A DNA stretch of 64,000 nucleotides, taken from positions 23,604 through 87,603 of the forward strand of contig NZ_JANZKV010000062.1 of the NCBI RefSeq assembly GCF_025060895.1, in the 5' to 3' direction. The position numbers and the translations under genes were made by a program. Every line of letters starts with the position of its first letter. Position 1 is the stretch's first letter. Below, piece by piece: positions 1 through 10,234 of the stretch. This DNA comes from Stieleria sedimenti. Its GTDB lineage: Bacteria > Planctomycetota > Planctomycetia > Pirellulales > Pirellulaceae. The notes beneath the pieces are model-generated. The model searched no databases, was not told the origin of the DNA, and was given only the letters and a program-made list of their open reading frames with translations.

Positions 1-10
1 AAACCGACAG

Positions 11-66
11 ACCGCGAGCCATCCGGTTTCCGCGTGAAAGACCGGAGGGCTCGCGCCCTACCGCTC
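11..66. repeat. Intergenic palindromic repeat, family A (partial copy)
   Basis: Two facing arms (about 11-27 and 41-55) read accgcgagcc... and ...ggctcgcg and pair with one mismatch around cggttt/accgg. The same 'ccggagggctcgcgccctaccgct' theme recurs near 3.2, 7.5, 12.1 and 49.2 kb. It lies upstream of the first gene. It has no coding capacity and resembles a short non-autonomous palindromic element. Confidence 0.6.
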
Positions 67-220
67 ACAAAAACACTCCGCTTGGCGTCAAAGTAAGTGG
101 CATTGGGCTCGCGGCCTTCCGCCAACATTGAACTCCCAGCGACAGTTTCGCGACGACGGTGAAGTGATACACTGTGCATCCTCCTTCACCGCTCCTTCAC
201 CACTCATCCACCAGCCAATC

Positions 221-949
221 ATGCCGCAGGGATTGCCGCTTCCATTTGATGTGTTGCTTGCCCAAGGAAACGCCGACGAGGCGGCCGAGAGCGCGGGATT
301 GCTGGACATCCTGCTCAGCGGTGGGATCGTCGGCGCGGTCATCTTGGTGGTGCTGCTTTCGCTCAGTTTCTTGGCGGCCTATCTGGTGTTCGACCAAGTG
401 ATGACGCTTCGTCGTGGCGAAGTCTTGCCGGAAGGGTTGAGTGAAACCGTCCGACAGGCCTTGCTGACCGGGCGGTTGCAGGAAGCCGATGCGGCCTGCC
501 GGCGTGAACCGAGCGTTCTGAGCGTGGTGCTCCTGTCCGGGATTGCGGAAGTCGATTACGGCTGGCAGGGGGTTGAAAAGGCGGTCGAAGACGCGCTCGC
601 CGAGCAGTCCGCCCGGATGATGCGACGGATCGAATACCTGTCCGTGATCGGCAACATCGCCCCGATGGTCGGGCTGTTGGGCACGGTGACGGGGATGATT
701 TTTGCGTTCCAGCAAGTCGCCACGACGCGGGGAGCGGCGGGTGCCGGTGACTTGGCCGAAGGGATCTACCAGGCGTTGGTGACCACCGTGGGCGGCTTGG
801 TCGTTGCGATTCCCGCGTTGGCAGCCTATGCCGTCAGCCGCAACCGCGTCGACACGCTGATCGCGGACGTCGCGTTCCAAGTCCAGCACGCGTTGGCCCC
901 CATCAAACGCCGCCCGACCAAGAACGTCGCCGCCCCCAAACGGTCGTAG
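221..949 (+). CDS. MotA/TolQ/ExbB-type proton channel protein
   Basis: Inner-membrane proton-channel subunit of the ExbB/TolQ/MotA family, which uses proton flow to energise outer-membrane transport or envelope processes. About 242 residues with three hydrophobic segments, near residues 27-57, 145-165 and 185-207. The family signature is visible as NIAPMVGLLGTVTGMIFAF, followed by an ALVTTVGGLVVAIP segment. The frame is open back to a TTG at 128, but the ATG at 221 gives a family-sized protein with a short N-terminal tail before the first membrane segment, so it is preferred; neither start has a clear ribosome-binding site. An ExbD/TolR partner normally accompanies this family. None lies downstream here, and anything upstream is outside the window. 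The exact system served cannot be told. Confidence 0.88.
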   Translation: MPQGLPLPFDVLLAQGNADEAAESAGLLDILLSGGIVGAVILVVLLSLSFLAAYLVFDQVMTLRRGEVLPEGLSETVRQALLTGRLQEADAACRREPSVLSVVLLSGIAEVDYGWQGVEKAVEDALAEQSARMMRRIEYLSVIGNIAPMVGLLGTVTGMIFAFQQVATTRGAAGAGDLAEGIYQALVTTVGGLVVAIPALAAYAVSRNRVDTLIADVAFQVQHALAPIKRRPTKNVAAPKRS

Positions 950-1020
950 CACGCGTTTCCCCGACCCACGCGCCACTGGCTGACGGCCTGTCGATTGATT
1001 CGGGATCTGCGGAGTCAATG

Positions 1021-1088
1021 GTGAGCCGCTGGCCGTAAGGCCTCGGGCGGGCGTCGAAATGCCCGGCCGCTTACGCGTCGCGGCTCAC
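1021..1088. repeat. Imperfect 68-bp intergenic palindrome
   Basis: The sequence opens with gtgagccgctggccgtaagg and closes with its near reverse complement, ccgcttacgcgtcgcggctcac, so it folds into one long imperfect stem. It sits in the 329-base gap between the ExbB-like and ABC-F genes. A 12-mer (cggcctgtcgat) shared with repeats near 12.2 and 60.0 kb starts at 984. It could act as a terminator-like structure for the ExbB gene, but there is no T-run; a REP-like dispersed element is equally likely. Confidence 0.55.
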
Positions 1089-1278
1089 GAAATCGACAGA
1101 CCGCTGACGCCACGTGCTGGGATGGCCCCCAGCGGGACGCGTCAGCGACCGGCGCGTGATCATTCTCCCGTCCACCACAAGCCACCGGCGGCCTACCGCA
1201 GTCGACGATTCGGCGTCGGCTTGGTAATCTCATCGGCGTTTCCATTTCGCGCCCTCCAGCCCCCCTTTGTCCGCCGAT

Positions 1279-3060
<1,782 letters not shown>

Positions 3061-3146
3061 GCGTGTCGGTCACAGCAGTTGGCGGCGTCTCCCGAAAGGG
3101 ATTCCAGCCAGTAGCCGGCGGTCGAGCGGAGCGAACACCGCCGGGC

Positions 3147-3276
3147 AACGCTGTGAAGCATTTTCCCCATGCGTTTCTTGAGGTTTTAGCGGCAGGGCGC
3201 GAGCCCTCCGGTTCTTCATCTCTGCCAAAACACCGGAGGGCTCGCGCCCTGCCGCTAAAAAATGCTTCACAGCGTT
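3147..3276. repeat. 130-bp palindromic repeat, family A (full copy)
   Basis: Nested inverted repeat. The outer arms read aacgctgtgaagcattt and its complement. The inner arms at 3187-3212 and 3232-3257 are perfect 26-bp complements containing the ggcgcgagccctccgg theme. A copy of exactly the same length lies at 7491-7620, again just past a gene end. It could act as a bidirectional terminator or as a non-autonomous mobile element. Confidence 0.8.
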
Positions 3277-3546
3277 GACCGCCGGGGTCGAGCAAAAGCG
3301 AAAGCACGACCCCGACGCACGCGTTTCCGGTGGTGCGCCAACGGCGACCACCGGCTACTGGCTTTCACCCCTACCGGGGTGATGCATGACATTTGCGCCC
3401 CTCGTTCCACGGCTCCGCCGTGGAACGCAATGCCGGTGTGGCTCCGCCACACGCGGTTGACGGCCCAGAGGCGGAGCCTCCGAAGCAGTGTGTCCCCAGG
3501 CGGAGCCTGGAACAAGTTGCAAGACAGCCGGCATGCACAGCATGCC
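3277..3546. repeat. Gap rich in GGCTCCGCC-centred small hairpins
   Basis: No gene is supported between the family A repeat and the DUF1592 gene end at 3547. The stretch contains several short perfect hairpins built around ggctccgcc, e.g. cgttccacggctccgccgtggaacg split over 3404-3430, then gtgtggctccgccacac and aggcggagcct motifs. Similar motifs recur around 49.1-49.35 kb. Open frames here carry no family signal. Confidence 0.5.
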
Positions 3547-6021
3547 CTACCGCCGCGAAAACAGATCACTGGTCACGATGTGTTCGATCAGCTCTCGCGT
3601 CGGATACTCGTTTTCGGCGAGTCGTTCCAGGATCGCATCGATCGTCGCTCGGTCGCTCCACTCGATTCGCCGTCCCAGTGCATAGGCGAATAACTTTTCG
3701 CTGAACGCTCGCGCGAAAAACGCCTGACGCTGCACCAACAGCGTCTTCAATTCCGCGACGCCGTCAAAGGCTTGACCGCTGGGAAGTTTTCCCGACGTAT
3801 CGATGGCCGCCTTGTTGTCATAACGGGGCCGCAGTTCACCGATCGGATCAAAACACTCCAGCGCAAAACCGAGCGGATCAATCTTGCGATGGCACTCGTT
3901 ACAAGCGGCCGAGGTTCGATGCTTCTCTAACAAGTCTCGGACCGACGTCGCCCCCCGCACATCCGGATCGATCGCGGGCACATCGTCCGGCGGAGGCGGC
4001 GGGGGAGTCCCGAGCACGTTTTCCAACATCCAGACCCCGCGAACGACGGGCGAGGTTTCGATCCCGTTGGCGGACACCGTCAACACGCTCGCCTGACCCA
4101 ACAGTCCGCCACGACGCCGGTCGCTGAACACGACTTTGCGAAATGTGTCGGCGCCTTCGGCCGGTACCTGATCCACCACACCGTAAAGCTTTGCCAGGTC
4201 TCGATTGATGAACGAATAATCCGCATCCAGCCAGCGAACGATCGACACGTTTTCATCGATCAGGTGACGTAGAAAGGTGCGCGTTTCCTGTTTCATGTCG
4301 GGCTGCAAATTGGACGCGTAATAACGCCAAAACTGATCCCGGTCCGGCGGCATCTCGCCCAACGCGCGCAGATTCAACCAGGCATCGGTGAACCCGGCAA
4401 CCATCGCGTCGGACTTGCGATCGGCCAGCAAGCGGCGCGTTTGCTCGAGCAACGCCTCGCGGTCCAATCCCTGTGAATCGGCAATTTCTCGCAAGCTCGC
4501 ATCGGGCATCGACCCGGTCAGAAAGTAAGACAGCCGGGCGGCCAGCGCGTGCTGGGAAATCTGATCCGTTTCGGGAGGGCAATCGGGATGCAGATACAAA
4601 AATGCCGGCGAACAAAGCACCGTCTTCAACGTGTCTTTGAACGCACCAAACGGATCTCGACCGTGCCGCAGACGCGTCTGATAGACCGACATCAACCGGT
4701 CGAGTTCGCCCGATTTCAGGGGCCGTCGATACGCGCGGCGGGCGAACGCTTCGGTCAGTTGCCGCGCATCCCCGGGCTCGTATCGACCGTCGGGCAAGAC
4801 GCTTGCCAGGGTCGCGTTGGGCCACTGTCGAGAAATCGGACCGCGGATCATGACTTCGTGAATCCGGATCTGCGGGACCTGTCCGTATCGCAACATCACG
4901 TTTCGTGCGCGAACGATTCCCTGGCCACCACGGGCGTGCTCGGGCAAGGTGTCGGCATATTTCCGATGCAGCCGCGTGTGCAAGGGACGCACTTCGCGCA
5001 AGCCGTTTTCAAAGGTGAATCGTGGAGTGAAACCGCGATCCAACGGCACCTCCATCGTGTACCACTGCGGCTCACCGTCTTCGATCGTACGCTCGGCCAG
5101 CAGGGGTTGAATCGGCTGCATCGTGTGCAAGCTGCCCGCGTCGGCGTTGCCGGGACGGATGCCCAAGCGAAACTTTTCGCTCAAGTCGATCTTCAGGTCG
5201 GCTTCTGAATACGGCGTGTCGCGGTGGAGGGCTTGGGCGAGCACACGAATCTCATAAACGCCGTCCGACGGCACGCCCTCGGCGAACGCCTCCAATGGCC
5301 CGTAAGCCCCCTCCGGTCGATCCGCCAGGGGACTGTCATACAAACACAGATGGCGAAACTGAAACGCCGCCCGGTGAGCCCCATCCAGCTCGGGTTGCTG
5401 GCGAAAATGGTCCTCAAAATGCCACGTCCGCTGTTCGGGCTGCGTCCGGTTGGCCAGCGCCTTCTCGACGATCGCATCGGCCGCGTCCAGGTACTGTTCC
5501 AACAGGTATCCCGAGGTCACCAGGGCGTCGCCGACGTTGTCCAATTGTTCGACGGTGTTGTCCCGTGGGAATCGATCGCTGGGATCGAACATCGACATGT
5601 CCATCTGGAACAAATCGCTGACGGTGGCGAGGTATTCGCGACGCGTCAACCGACGCAGCACCGTTTGGCCGCCGGTGCTGGACGACTGTCGTCGCAGCTG
5701 CTGCAACGACGCCGTCAGCGAATCGATCGCCGCCTGACGATCTTCACGTGTCGGCTGCTCCGCATCCTCCGGTGGCATGTCGCCGAGCGTCAACTGGTCG
5801 ATGATCTCCTGCAACAGGATTTGCGTGTCGTGATCGGTGGACGACAAGTCGAGCGCATCAAATTCACGCTCGCCATTGGCGTCATCGGCGTTGTGACAAT
5901 CGACGCAGTAGGTTTCTAAGAACGCGATTGCATCCTCCGCCAGGCCCCGCTGATGCGAAAACCCGACCAGCATGGCAAACCCGACGCAGAGGGCTCGCGC
6001 TAGGGTGTAGCGACGCATCAC
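3547..6021 (-). CDS. DUF1592-type planctomycete multidomain cytochrome-like protein
   Basis: Large exported protein of the planctomycete DUF1587/1592/1588/1585/1595 architecture; biochemical function unknown. 824 residues. The N-terminal signal peptide (about 1-28) is followed at once by a c-type haem motif CVDCH at 39-43 (PSCyt1-like region), then the DUF1592/1588 body with LSYFLTGSMPD and GLLGQASVLTVSANG stretches. A second CNECH motif near 703-707 precedes KIDPLGFALECFDPIG, typical of DUF1588. Its ATG overlaps the stop of the upstream DUF1552 gene by 4 nt (ATGA), so the two are translationally coupled. This pair recurs in Planctomycetes, often near sulfatases. Both haem motifs are intact, consistent with a periplasmic electron-transfer or oxidative role, which remains inference. 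Confidence 0.9.
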   Translation of the reverse strand: MMRRYTLARALCVGFAMLVGFSHQRGLAEDAIAFLETYCVDCHNADDANGEREFDALDLSSTDHDTQILLQEIIDQLTLGDMPPEDAEQPTREDRQAAIDSLTASLQQLRRQSSSTGGQTVLRRLTRREYLATVSDLFQMDMSMFDPSDRFPRDNTVEQLDNVGDALVTSGYLLEQYLDAADAIVEKALANRTQPEQRTWHFEDHFRQQPELDGAHRAAFQFRHLCLYDSPLADRPEGAYGPLEAFAEGVPSDGVYEIRVLAQALHRDTPYSEADLKIDLSEKFRLGIRPGNADAGSLHTMQPIQPLLAERTIEDGEPQWYTMEVPLDRGFTPRFTFENGLREVRPLHTRLHRKYADTLPEHARGGQGIVRARNVMLRYGQVPQIRIHEVMIRGPISRQWPNATLASVLPDGRYEPGDARQLTEAFARRAYRRPLKSGELDRLMSVYQTRLRHGRDPFGAFKDTLKTVLCSPAFLYLHPDCPPETDQISQHALAARLSYFLTGSMPDASLREIADSQGLDREALLEQTRRLLADRKSDAMVAGFTDAWLNLRALGEMPPDRDQFWRYYASNLQPDMKQETRTFLRHLIDENVSIVRWLDADYSFINRDLAKLYGVVDQVPAEGADTFRKVVFSDRRRGGLLGQASVLTVSANGIETSPVVRGVWMLENVLGTPPPPPPDDVPAIDPDVRGATSVRDLLEKHRTSAACNECHRKIDPLGFALECFDPIGELRPRYDNKAAIDTSGKLPSGQAFDGVAELKTLLVQRQAFFARAFSEKLFAYALGRRIEWSDRATIDAILERLAENEYPTRELIEHIVTSDLFSRR

Positions 6022-7364
6022 GCCAACTCCAATCCCGAAAGGGTGCCGGTGCTGGTGGAGAAACGTTCGGTCGGAATCCCGAACCGATGCAGCAGCGTCA
6101 GGTACAGGTTGGTCAACGGAGGACGGTGCGGAGACGAGGAATCAAACCACATCGTTCCCCGATGCCGCAACCCTCCGCCGGCGACGACGATCGGCAGGTT
6201 CGTGTTGGTATGGGAATTCGCGTTCCCCATGCCGCTGCCAAACAGCACCGACGTGGTTTGCAGCAGATTCGAATCGCCGCATTCGGTCTCTCGCAGCTTG
6301 GTCAGGAATCGAGAAAACTGTTCGACCTGGTACGACTCGATCTTCTTCAACGCATCGATCGACTCCTTGCGTTGGCCGTGATGCGACAGCGAGTGATAAC
6401 CGCTTTTGAAACCGAAATCCCGGGCTTCAAAGTCGCCGCCGATTTCCAGCGTGGCGATCCGAGTCGAATCGGTTTGCAGCGCCAGGGCGATCAACTCGTA
6501 CAGCATCGGCAGATCGTCAACCATGTTCGTGTTGGCCGGTGCCGCAAACGGCGCCGGAGGTTTTTCGATGTCGATCCACTGTTTGCGATTGCCCAAACGT
6601 TTTTCGACGTCGCGAATCGACGTCAGATATTCGTCCAGCTTTTGCGCGTCGCGGCGATTGAGTTGTGTTGAAATGGTCTTGGCGTCACCGTTGACCGCAT
6701 CGAGGATTGATTCCTGCATGCGGAACCGATCGGCGGCGCGCTGTTTGTCGGCCGGTTTTACTCCGACAAACAATTTCTCGAACAATTCCCGCGGGCCCGT
6801 GATCGGAGGGACGCGGGTCCCCGAGCGGCTCCACGACATTTGGCATCCGCCATGGATTCCCGAATCACTGCCGACGGTCAACGAGGCGAACCGCGTGCGG
6901 CCGGCGATCGTTTCGGCGGCGAACTGGTCCAGCGTGATGTTCCCGTCGGGCATCGATTTGGCGTCCACACTGCGAATCCCCGACAGGAACGCATGAATCG
7001 CGAAATGGCCGCCCTTGAGCCCGTGGTCCAACCCGCCGATCACGGTAAAATCTCCGGCGTGCTCGGCCAGCGTGGCGAGTGTCGTCGACAGCGAAGTCGC
7101 GTTGTCGGCGGCGGTCTTGGTTTCGTCCGCCGAGGACTTGTCGGGCCAAAATGCCTCGGGATAAAACCCCAACATGTTGCCGATGCAGACCATTCGGCGG
7201 GGCGGTTGTAACGATTCGGCAGACGTCGGGGACGGGGAATCCGATTCGCCTGCGGTGGCCCGGCTGCGGAGCGAGTCGAACGCCGGCAGAGCGATCGAAA
7301 TCCCTGCGGCCTGCAAAATGGATCGGCGACCGACGACCCGCGGATTGGGACGATGTCGATTCAT
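6018..7364 (-). CDS. DUF1552 secreted protein (Tat-exported)
   Basis: Planctomycete DUF1552 family protein of 448 residues, function unknown, obligate genomic partner of DUF1592 proteins. The N-terminus has a twin-arginine signal: VVGRRSILQAAGISIALPAF near residues 10-29, implying folded export. The body shows family hallmarks such as FTVIGGLDHGLKGGHF, RFASLTVGSDSG, CQMSWSRSGTRVPP and a C-terminal FGSGMGNANSHTNTNLP with GGGLRHRGTMW. The frame starts at ATG 7364 and runs directly into the DUF1592 gene. The family is distantly related to sulfatase/alkaline-phosphatase-fold DUF1501 proteins, so a metal-dependent hydrolase role is possible but unproven. Confidence 0.9.
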   Translation of the reverse strand: MNRHRPNPRVVGRRSILQAAGISIALPAFDSLRSRATAGESDSPSPTSAESLQPPRRMVCIGNMLGFYPEAFWPDKSSADETKTAADNATSLSTTLATLAEHAGDFTVIGGLDHGLKGGHFAIHAFLSGIRSVDAKSMPDGNITLDQFAAETIAGRTRFASLTVGSDSGIHGGCQMSWSRSGTRVPPITGPRELFEKLFVGVKPADKQRAADRFRMQESILDAVNGDAKTISTQLNRRDAQKLDEYLTSIRDVEKRLGNRKQWIDIEKPPAPFAAPANTNMVDDLPMLYELIALALQTDSTRIATLEIGGDFEARDFGFKSGYHSLSHHGQRKESIDALKKIESYQVEQFSRFLTKLRETECGDSNLLQTTSVLFGSGMGNANSHTNTNLPIVVAGGGLRHRGTMWFDSSSPHRPPLTNLYLTLLHRFGIPTERFSTSTGTLSGLELA

Positions 7365-7490
7365 GGCGAGAGACCAACGGCTGGAAGTGGAGGGGAAAAG
7401 GTGGGACCGTCAAAGCGGCCCCACCAGTTTACACGAAAGACCAGCGTTCCCGAAATCCTGCGATTCGGAGCGTTTTACGCTCCCCGCGGC

Positions 7491-7620
7491 AACGCTGTGA
7501 AGCATTTTTCCCCTGTGGTTCTTAAGGTGTTAGTGGCAGGGCGCGAGCCCTCCGGTTCCGCATCTTTGCCCAAACACCGGAGGGCTCGCGGGCTACCGCT
7601 AAAAAATGCTTCACAGCGTT
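7491..7620. repeat. 130-bp palindromic repeat, family A (full copy)
   Basis: Second full copy with outer arms aacgctgtgaagcattttt and aaaaaatgcttcacagcgtt and inner arms containing gcgcgagccctccggt and accggagggctcgcg. It matches 3147-3276 in length and layout. One inner arm has diverged (ggctaccgct in place of ccctgccgct). It occupies most of the gap between the divergent DUF1552 and kinase-like genes; the rest (7365-7490) holds a gtggg...ccccac hairpin and nothing else recognisable. Confidence 0.8.
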
Positions 7621-7752
7621 GTACCCGCGGGTTAAACCACGTCGACTTTGCCGATTGATTCAACGGTTCGACAGAGCCGCGGCGGATCGGTCGATGTTCT
7701 TAGTCGGCCTTTCTTTTACGACCCCTGGCGCGATCATCCGATCGATGGCGAA

Positions 7753-8541
7753 ATGGAATCAAAGCTGCCTGAGCAATTGGGAATTTGGCGACTCGGATCA
7801 AGTCTGTGTGTCAATTCGGCGTGTTGCGTCACGTTCGCCCAACCGGTCGATGCCGTCGGTAGCCCGCGTTGGGACTACGCGATGAAGGTGGCGACGTTGC
7901 CCGAAGGCCGCGAGGGGATCGCCGGTTCCATCGCCGCCGGAGCCCAGATCCGGCATCCCAACGTGGTCCCGATTCTCGACGGTAACGCGTCCGGAGCATG
8001 GCCTTACTTGACGATGCCGCTGTTGGACGGGCGGACGATGAAATGGCATCTGTCCAGCGGTCCGCGAAAACCCTTGCCGGTCGCCCTCTGGCTGATCCGA
8101 CAGATATGCCAGGGACTTGGCGCGATCCATGCCGCCGGCTGGACTCACGGTGATGTCAAACCCGACAACGTGATTGTAGGCAGCAATGGGCATGTGACGT
8201 TGATCGACCTGGCATTCGCCCATCAAGGCACGCTCGACCAGTCGGCACCGTTCCGTGGCACCCGGCAATATGCCGCGCCCGAGCTGCTCGTCAATGCTTC
8301 CTCGGGAAGCCCGGCGAGCGATATCTTTGCCGCGGGGCGAATGTTGTGGGAATGGCTGGCGCGGGTGGAAACCACCAACGAACAAATTCTCAGTCCGGCG
8401 TGTGAATTGGTCGAGTGCATGGTCGACGCGGCACCCGAAAACCGTCCGTCCGCCGACGAGGTGACGGCGACGTTGTTGCGAATGGAAATCGACACGCTCG
8501 GCGAACACATCGTCCCGGCCCGGCCACGTCGTGCCGCGTAG
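7753..8541 (+). CDS. Atypical Ser/Thr protein kinase-like protein
   Basis: Compact soluble protein-kinase fold of about 262 residues, with no membrane segment or sensor domain. A lysine in YAMKVATLP near residue 43 fits the ATP-anchoring lysine. The catalytic loop is HGDVKPDN near 132-139 (HGD in place of HRD), and the metal-binding DFG is replaced by DLA in LIDLAFAHQG near 150. An APE-like motif (YAAPELL) and DIFAAGRMLWEWL of subdomain IX are present. No glycine-rich loop is obvious. ATG 7753 is the first ATG in frame; the frame is open back to a TTG at 7648 inside the flanking repeat, so the start is uncertain. The gene stands alone. It is either a low-activity or specialised kinase, or a pseudokinase. 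Substrate unknown. Confidence 0.75.
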   Translation: MESKLPEQLGIWRLGSSLCVNSACCVTFAQPVDAVGSPRWDYAMKVATLPEGREGIAGSIAAGAQIRHPNVVPILDGNASGAWPYLTMPLLDGRTMKWHLSSGPRKPLPVALWLIRQICQGLGAIHAAGWTHGDVKPDNVIVGSNGHVTLIDLAFAHQGTLDQSAPFRGTRQYAAPELLVNASSGSPASDIFAAGRMLWEWLARVETTNEQILSPACELVECMVDAAPENRPSADEVTATLLRMEIDTLGEHIVPARPRRAA

Positions 8542-8569
8542 CGATTCGTTCCGATTGAATCTTCGGGTG

Positions 8570-8730
8570 AGGTTTGTCGAGCGGAAAAGGTCAGGCTTTA
8601 GCTTGCGGAGCAAAGAAACGATCACTGGCCCCACGGATAGCAGCGCGAACCCACGGATTTGTACCACCCTGTCATCCGTGGGTTCGCGCTGCCATCCGCG
8701 GGTATTCTTTCCGCTGGTTCGCCCGGTAAC
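8570..8730. repeat. Long-stem palindromic repeat, family B (copy 1)
   Basis: The core stem pairs 8630-8658 with 8674-8702 (27 of 29 positions), with gcgcgaacccacggat and its complement at the apex and a 15-nt loop. Flanks (gaaaaggtcaggcttta..., ...gctggttcgcccgg) are shared with the copy at 22140-22300, so the element is about 160 bp. It sits between the convergent kinase-like and FMN glutamate synthase-like genes, where it could also terminate transcription. Confidence 0.75.
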
Positions 8731-8738
8731 AAGAAGGG

Positions 8739-10220
8739 CTAGACCTTCGTCGCCCAGCGGTATCCGAACAGTTCCTTGGCCGAACTGGTGCCGAACGAAT
8801 CGGTCAGGATATCAAAATGTTTCAGCTCCACGTCGCAGGGGTGCGGCACGCCGCATGCCCGGCCGAGCTGCAATAACTCCTTTCGCAATGTCACGACGTA
8901 GTTGGCAAACCGATGCGCCTTGTCGGTCGGATCCAACCCTCCCATCAGCCATCGATTTTGGGTCGCGATGCCGGCCGGACAGTGCCCGGTGTGACAGCGT
9001 TGTGCTTGAATGCATCCGATGGACAACATCGCTTCACGACCGACGTTGATCATGTCGCAACCCAGTCCGAACGCCAGCAATGCGTTGTGCGGGAAACCGA
9101 GCTTACCGGATCCGACGAAGACGATGTTTTCATGCAACTCCGCATCGCGAAAGATGCGATACACCGAACTCATGCCCAGCTTAAAGGGCATTGCGACGTG
9201 GTCTGAAAACACCAACGGTGCCGCTCCCGTTCCGCCTTCGCCCCCGTCGATGGTGACAAAGTCCACGCTACGACCGGTCTGTTGAATCCGGCCGGCCAAT
9301 TCGTGCCAGAATTCCATTTGCCCCACGGCCGACTTGATGCCGACCGGCAGACCACTTTCGTCGGCAAGCCGTTCGACGAAATCGAGCATCGAGTCGACGT
9401 CGCTGAACTCACGGTGTGACGCCGGGCTGGCGCAGTCCTGCCCCATCGGCACGCCACGGATCTTTGAGATCTCGGAGGTGATCTTTGCCGCCGGCAGCAA
9501 CCCTCCCCGGCCCGGCTTGGCTCCCTGGCTGAGTTTGATTTCGATCGCGCGAATCGGATGCGATTGGACCACATCGCGGAACCGCGCGATGTCGAAGCCT
9601 CCGTCAGCGGTGCGACAACCGAAGTACCCGGTACCGATCTGCCAAATCAGCTCACCGCCTTTGCAGTGATAGGGTGACACGCCGCCTTCGCCGGTGTTGT
9701 GCAAACAACCGGCCAGCGCCGCGCCCCGGTTGAGCGCTTCGATGGCCGGTGCGCTGAGCGAGCCGAAGCTCATGGCGGAAATGTTAACAATCGAATCAGG
9801 CCGAAACGCCTTGGCACGGCCCTGAGACGCCCCCATGACCTTTTTGCACGCCGCGGAATGATTCGGGTCAAAATCGTCTTCGCCTGGCAAGGGATCGCTG
9901 AGTGGAAATGGGCTGTGGCGAATGATCAGGTAGTTCGGGGACGACTCCAATTCGTTGTCCGTCCCGAAACCGAAATAGTTGTTGTCCTTTTTGGACGACG
10001 CGTACACCCAGCGCCGCTGATCCCGGCTGAAGGGTCGTTCCTCGTCATTGTTGGTGACGATGTATTGCCGCAATTCGGGACCGATCGCTTCCAACCAGTA
10101 TCGAAAATGGCCGATGATCGGGAAATTGTGCAAGATCGCGTGCTTCTTTTGCAAAACATCGAAGGCGATCCACGCGAGCAGAACCACCGCGACGATGAGC
10201 GTCATCCAGGCCCAATTCAT
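8739..10220 (-). CDS. FMN-binding glutamate synthase-family protein, membrane-anchored
   Basis: Homologue of the FMN/iron-sulfur domain of glutamate synthase, 493 residues, lacking the amidotransferase domain. An N-terminal membrane segment (about 3-22, WMTLIVAVVLLAWIAFDVL) anchors it. The barrel contains NISAMSFGSLSAPAIEALNRGA, EIKLSQGAKPGRGG (substrate/FMN region) and VTIDGGEGGTGAAP. A cysteine cluster CIQAQRCHTGHC near the C-terminus matches the 3Fe-4S motif, followed by PAGIATQ. The start at ATG 10220 is supported by an AGAGGAAG ribosome-binding site 6 nt upstream; the longer frame from 10268 overlaps the sulfatase gene. It begins 14 nt after the sulfatase stop, so the two are probably co-transcribed. 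True glutamate synthesis is doubtful without a glutaminase partner. Confidence 0.9.
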   Translation of the reverse strand: MNWAWMTLIVAVVLLAWIAFDVLQKKHAILHNFPIIGHFRYWLEAIGPELRQYIVTNNDEERPFSRDQRRWVYASSKKDNNYFGFGTDNELESSPNYLIIRHSPFPLSDPLPGEDDFDPNHSAACKKVMGASQGRAKAFRPDSIVNISAMSFGSLSAPAIEALNRGAALAGCLHNTGEGGVSPYHCKGGELIWQIGTGYFGCRTADGGFDIARFRDVVQSHPIRAIEIKLSQGAKPGRGGLLPAAKITSEISKIRGVPMGQDCASPASHREFSDVDSMLDFVERLADESGLPVGIKSAVGQMEFWHELAGRIQQTGRSVDFVTIDGGEGGTGAAPLVFSDHVAMPFKLGMSSVYRIFRDAELHENIVFVGSGKLGFPHNALLAFGLGCDMINVGREAMLSIGCIQAQRCHTGHCPAGIATQNRWLMGGLDPTDKAHRFANYVVTLRKELLQLGRACGVPHPCDVELKHFDILTDSFGTSSAKELFGYRWATKV

Positions 10221-10234
10221 GTCACTTCCTCTGG

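Noticed and set aside
197-1018. 273-codon minus-strand frame opposite the ExbB-like gene
   Set aside because: The plus strand carries a clear ExbB signature; the opposite frame is Arg/Gln/Asp-rich shadow sequence caused by high GC.
3147-3276. CRISPR-like repeat
   Set aside because: The repeats are palindromic, dispersed kilobases apart and not spaced by unique spacers; no cas genes are present.
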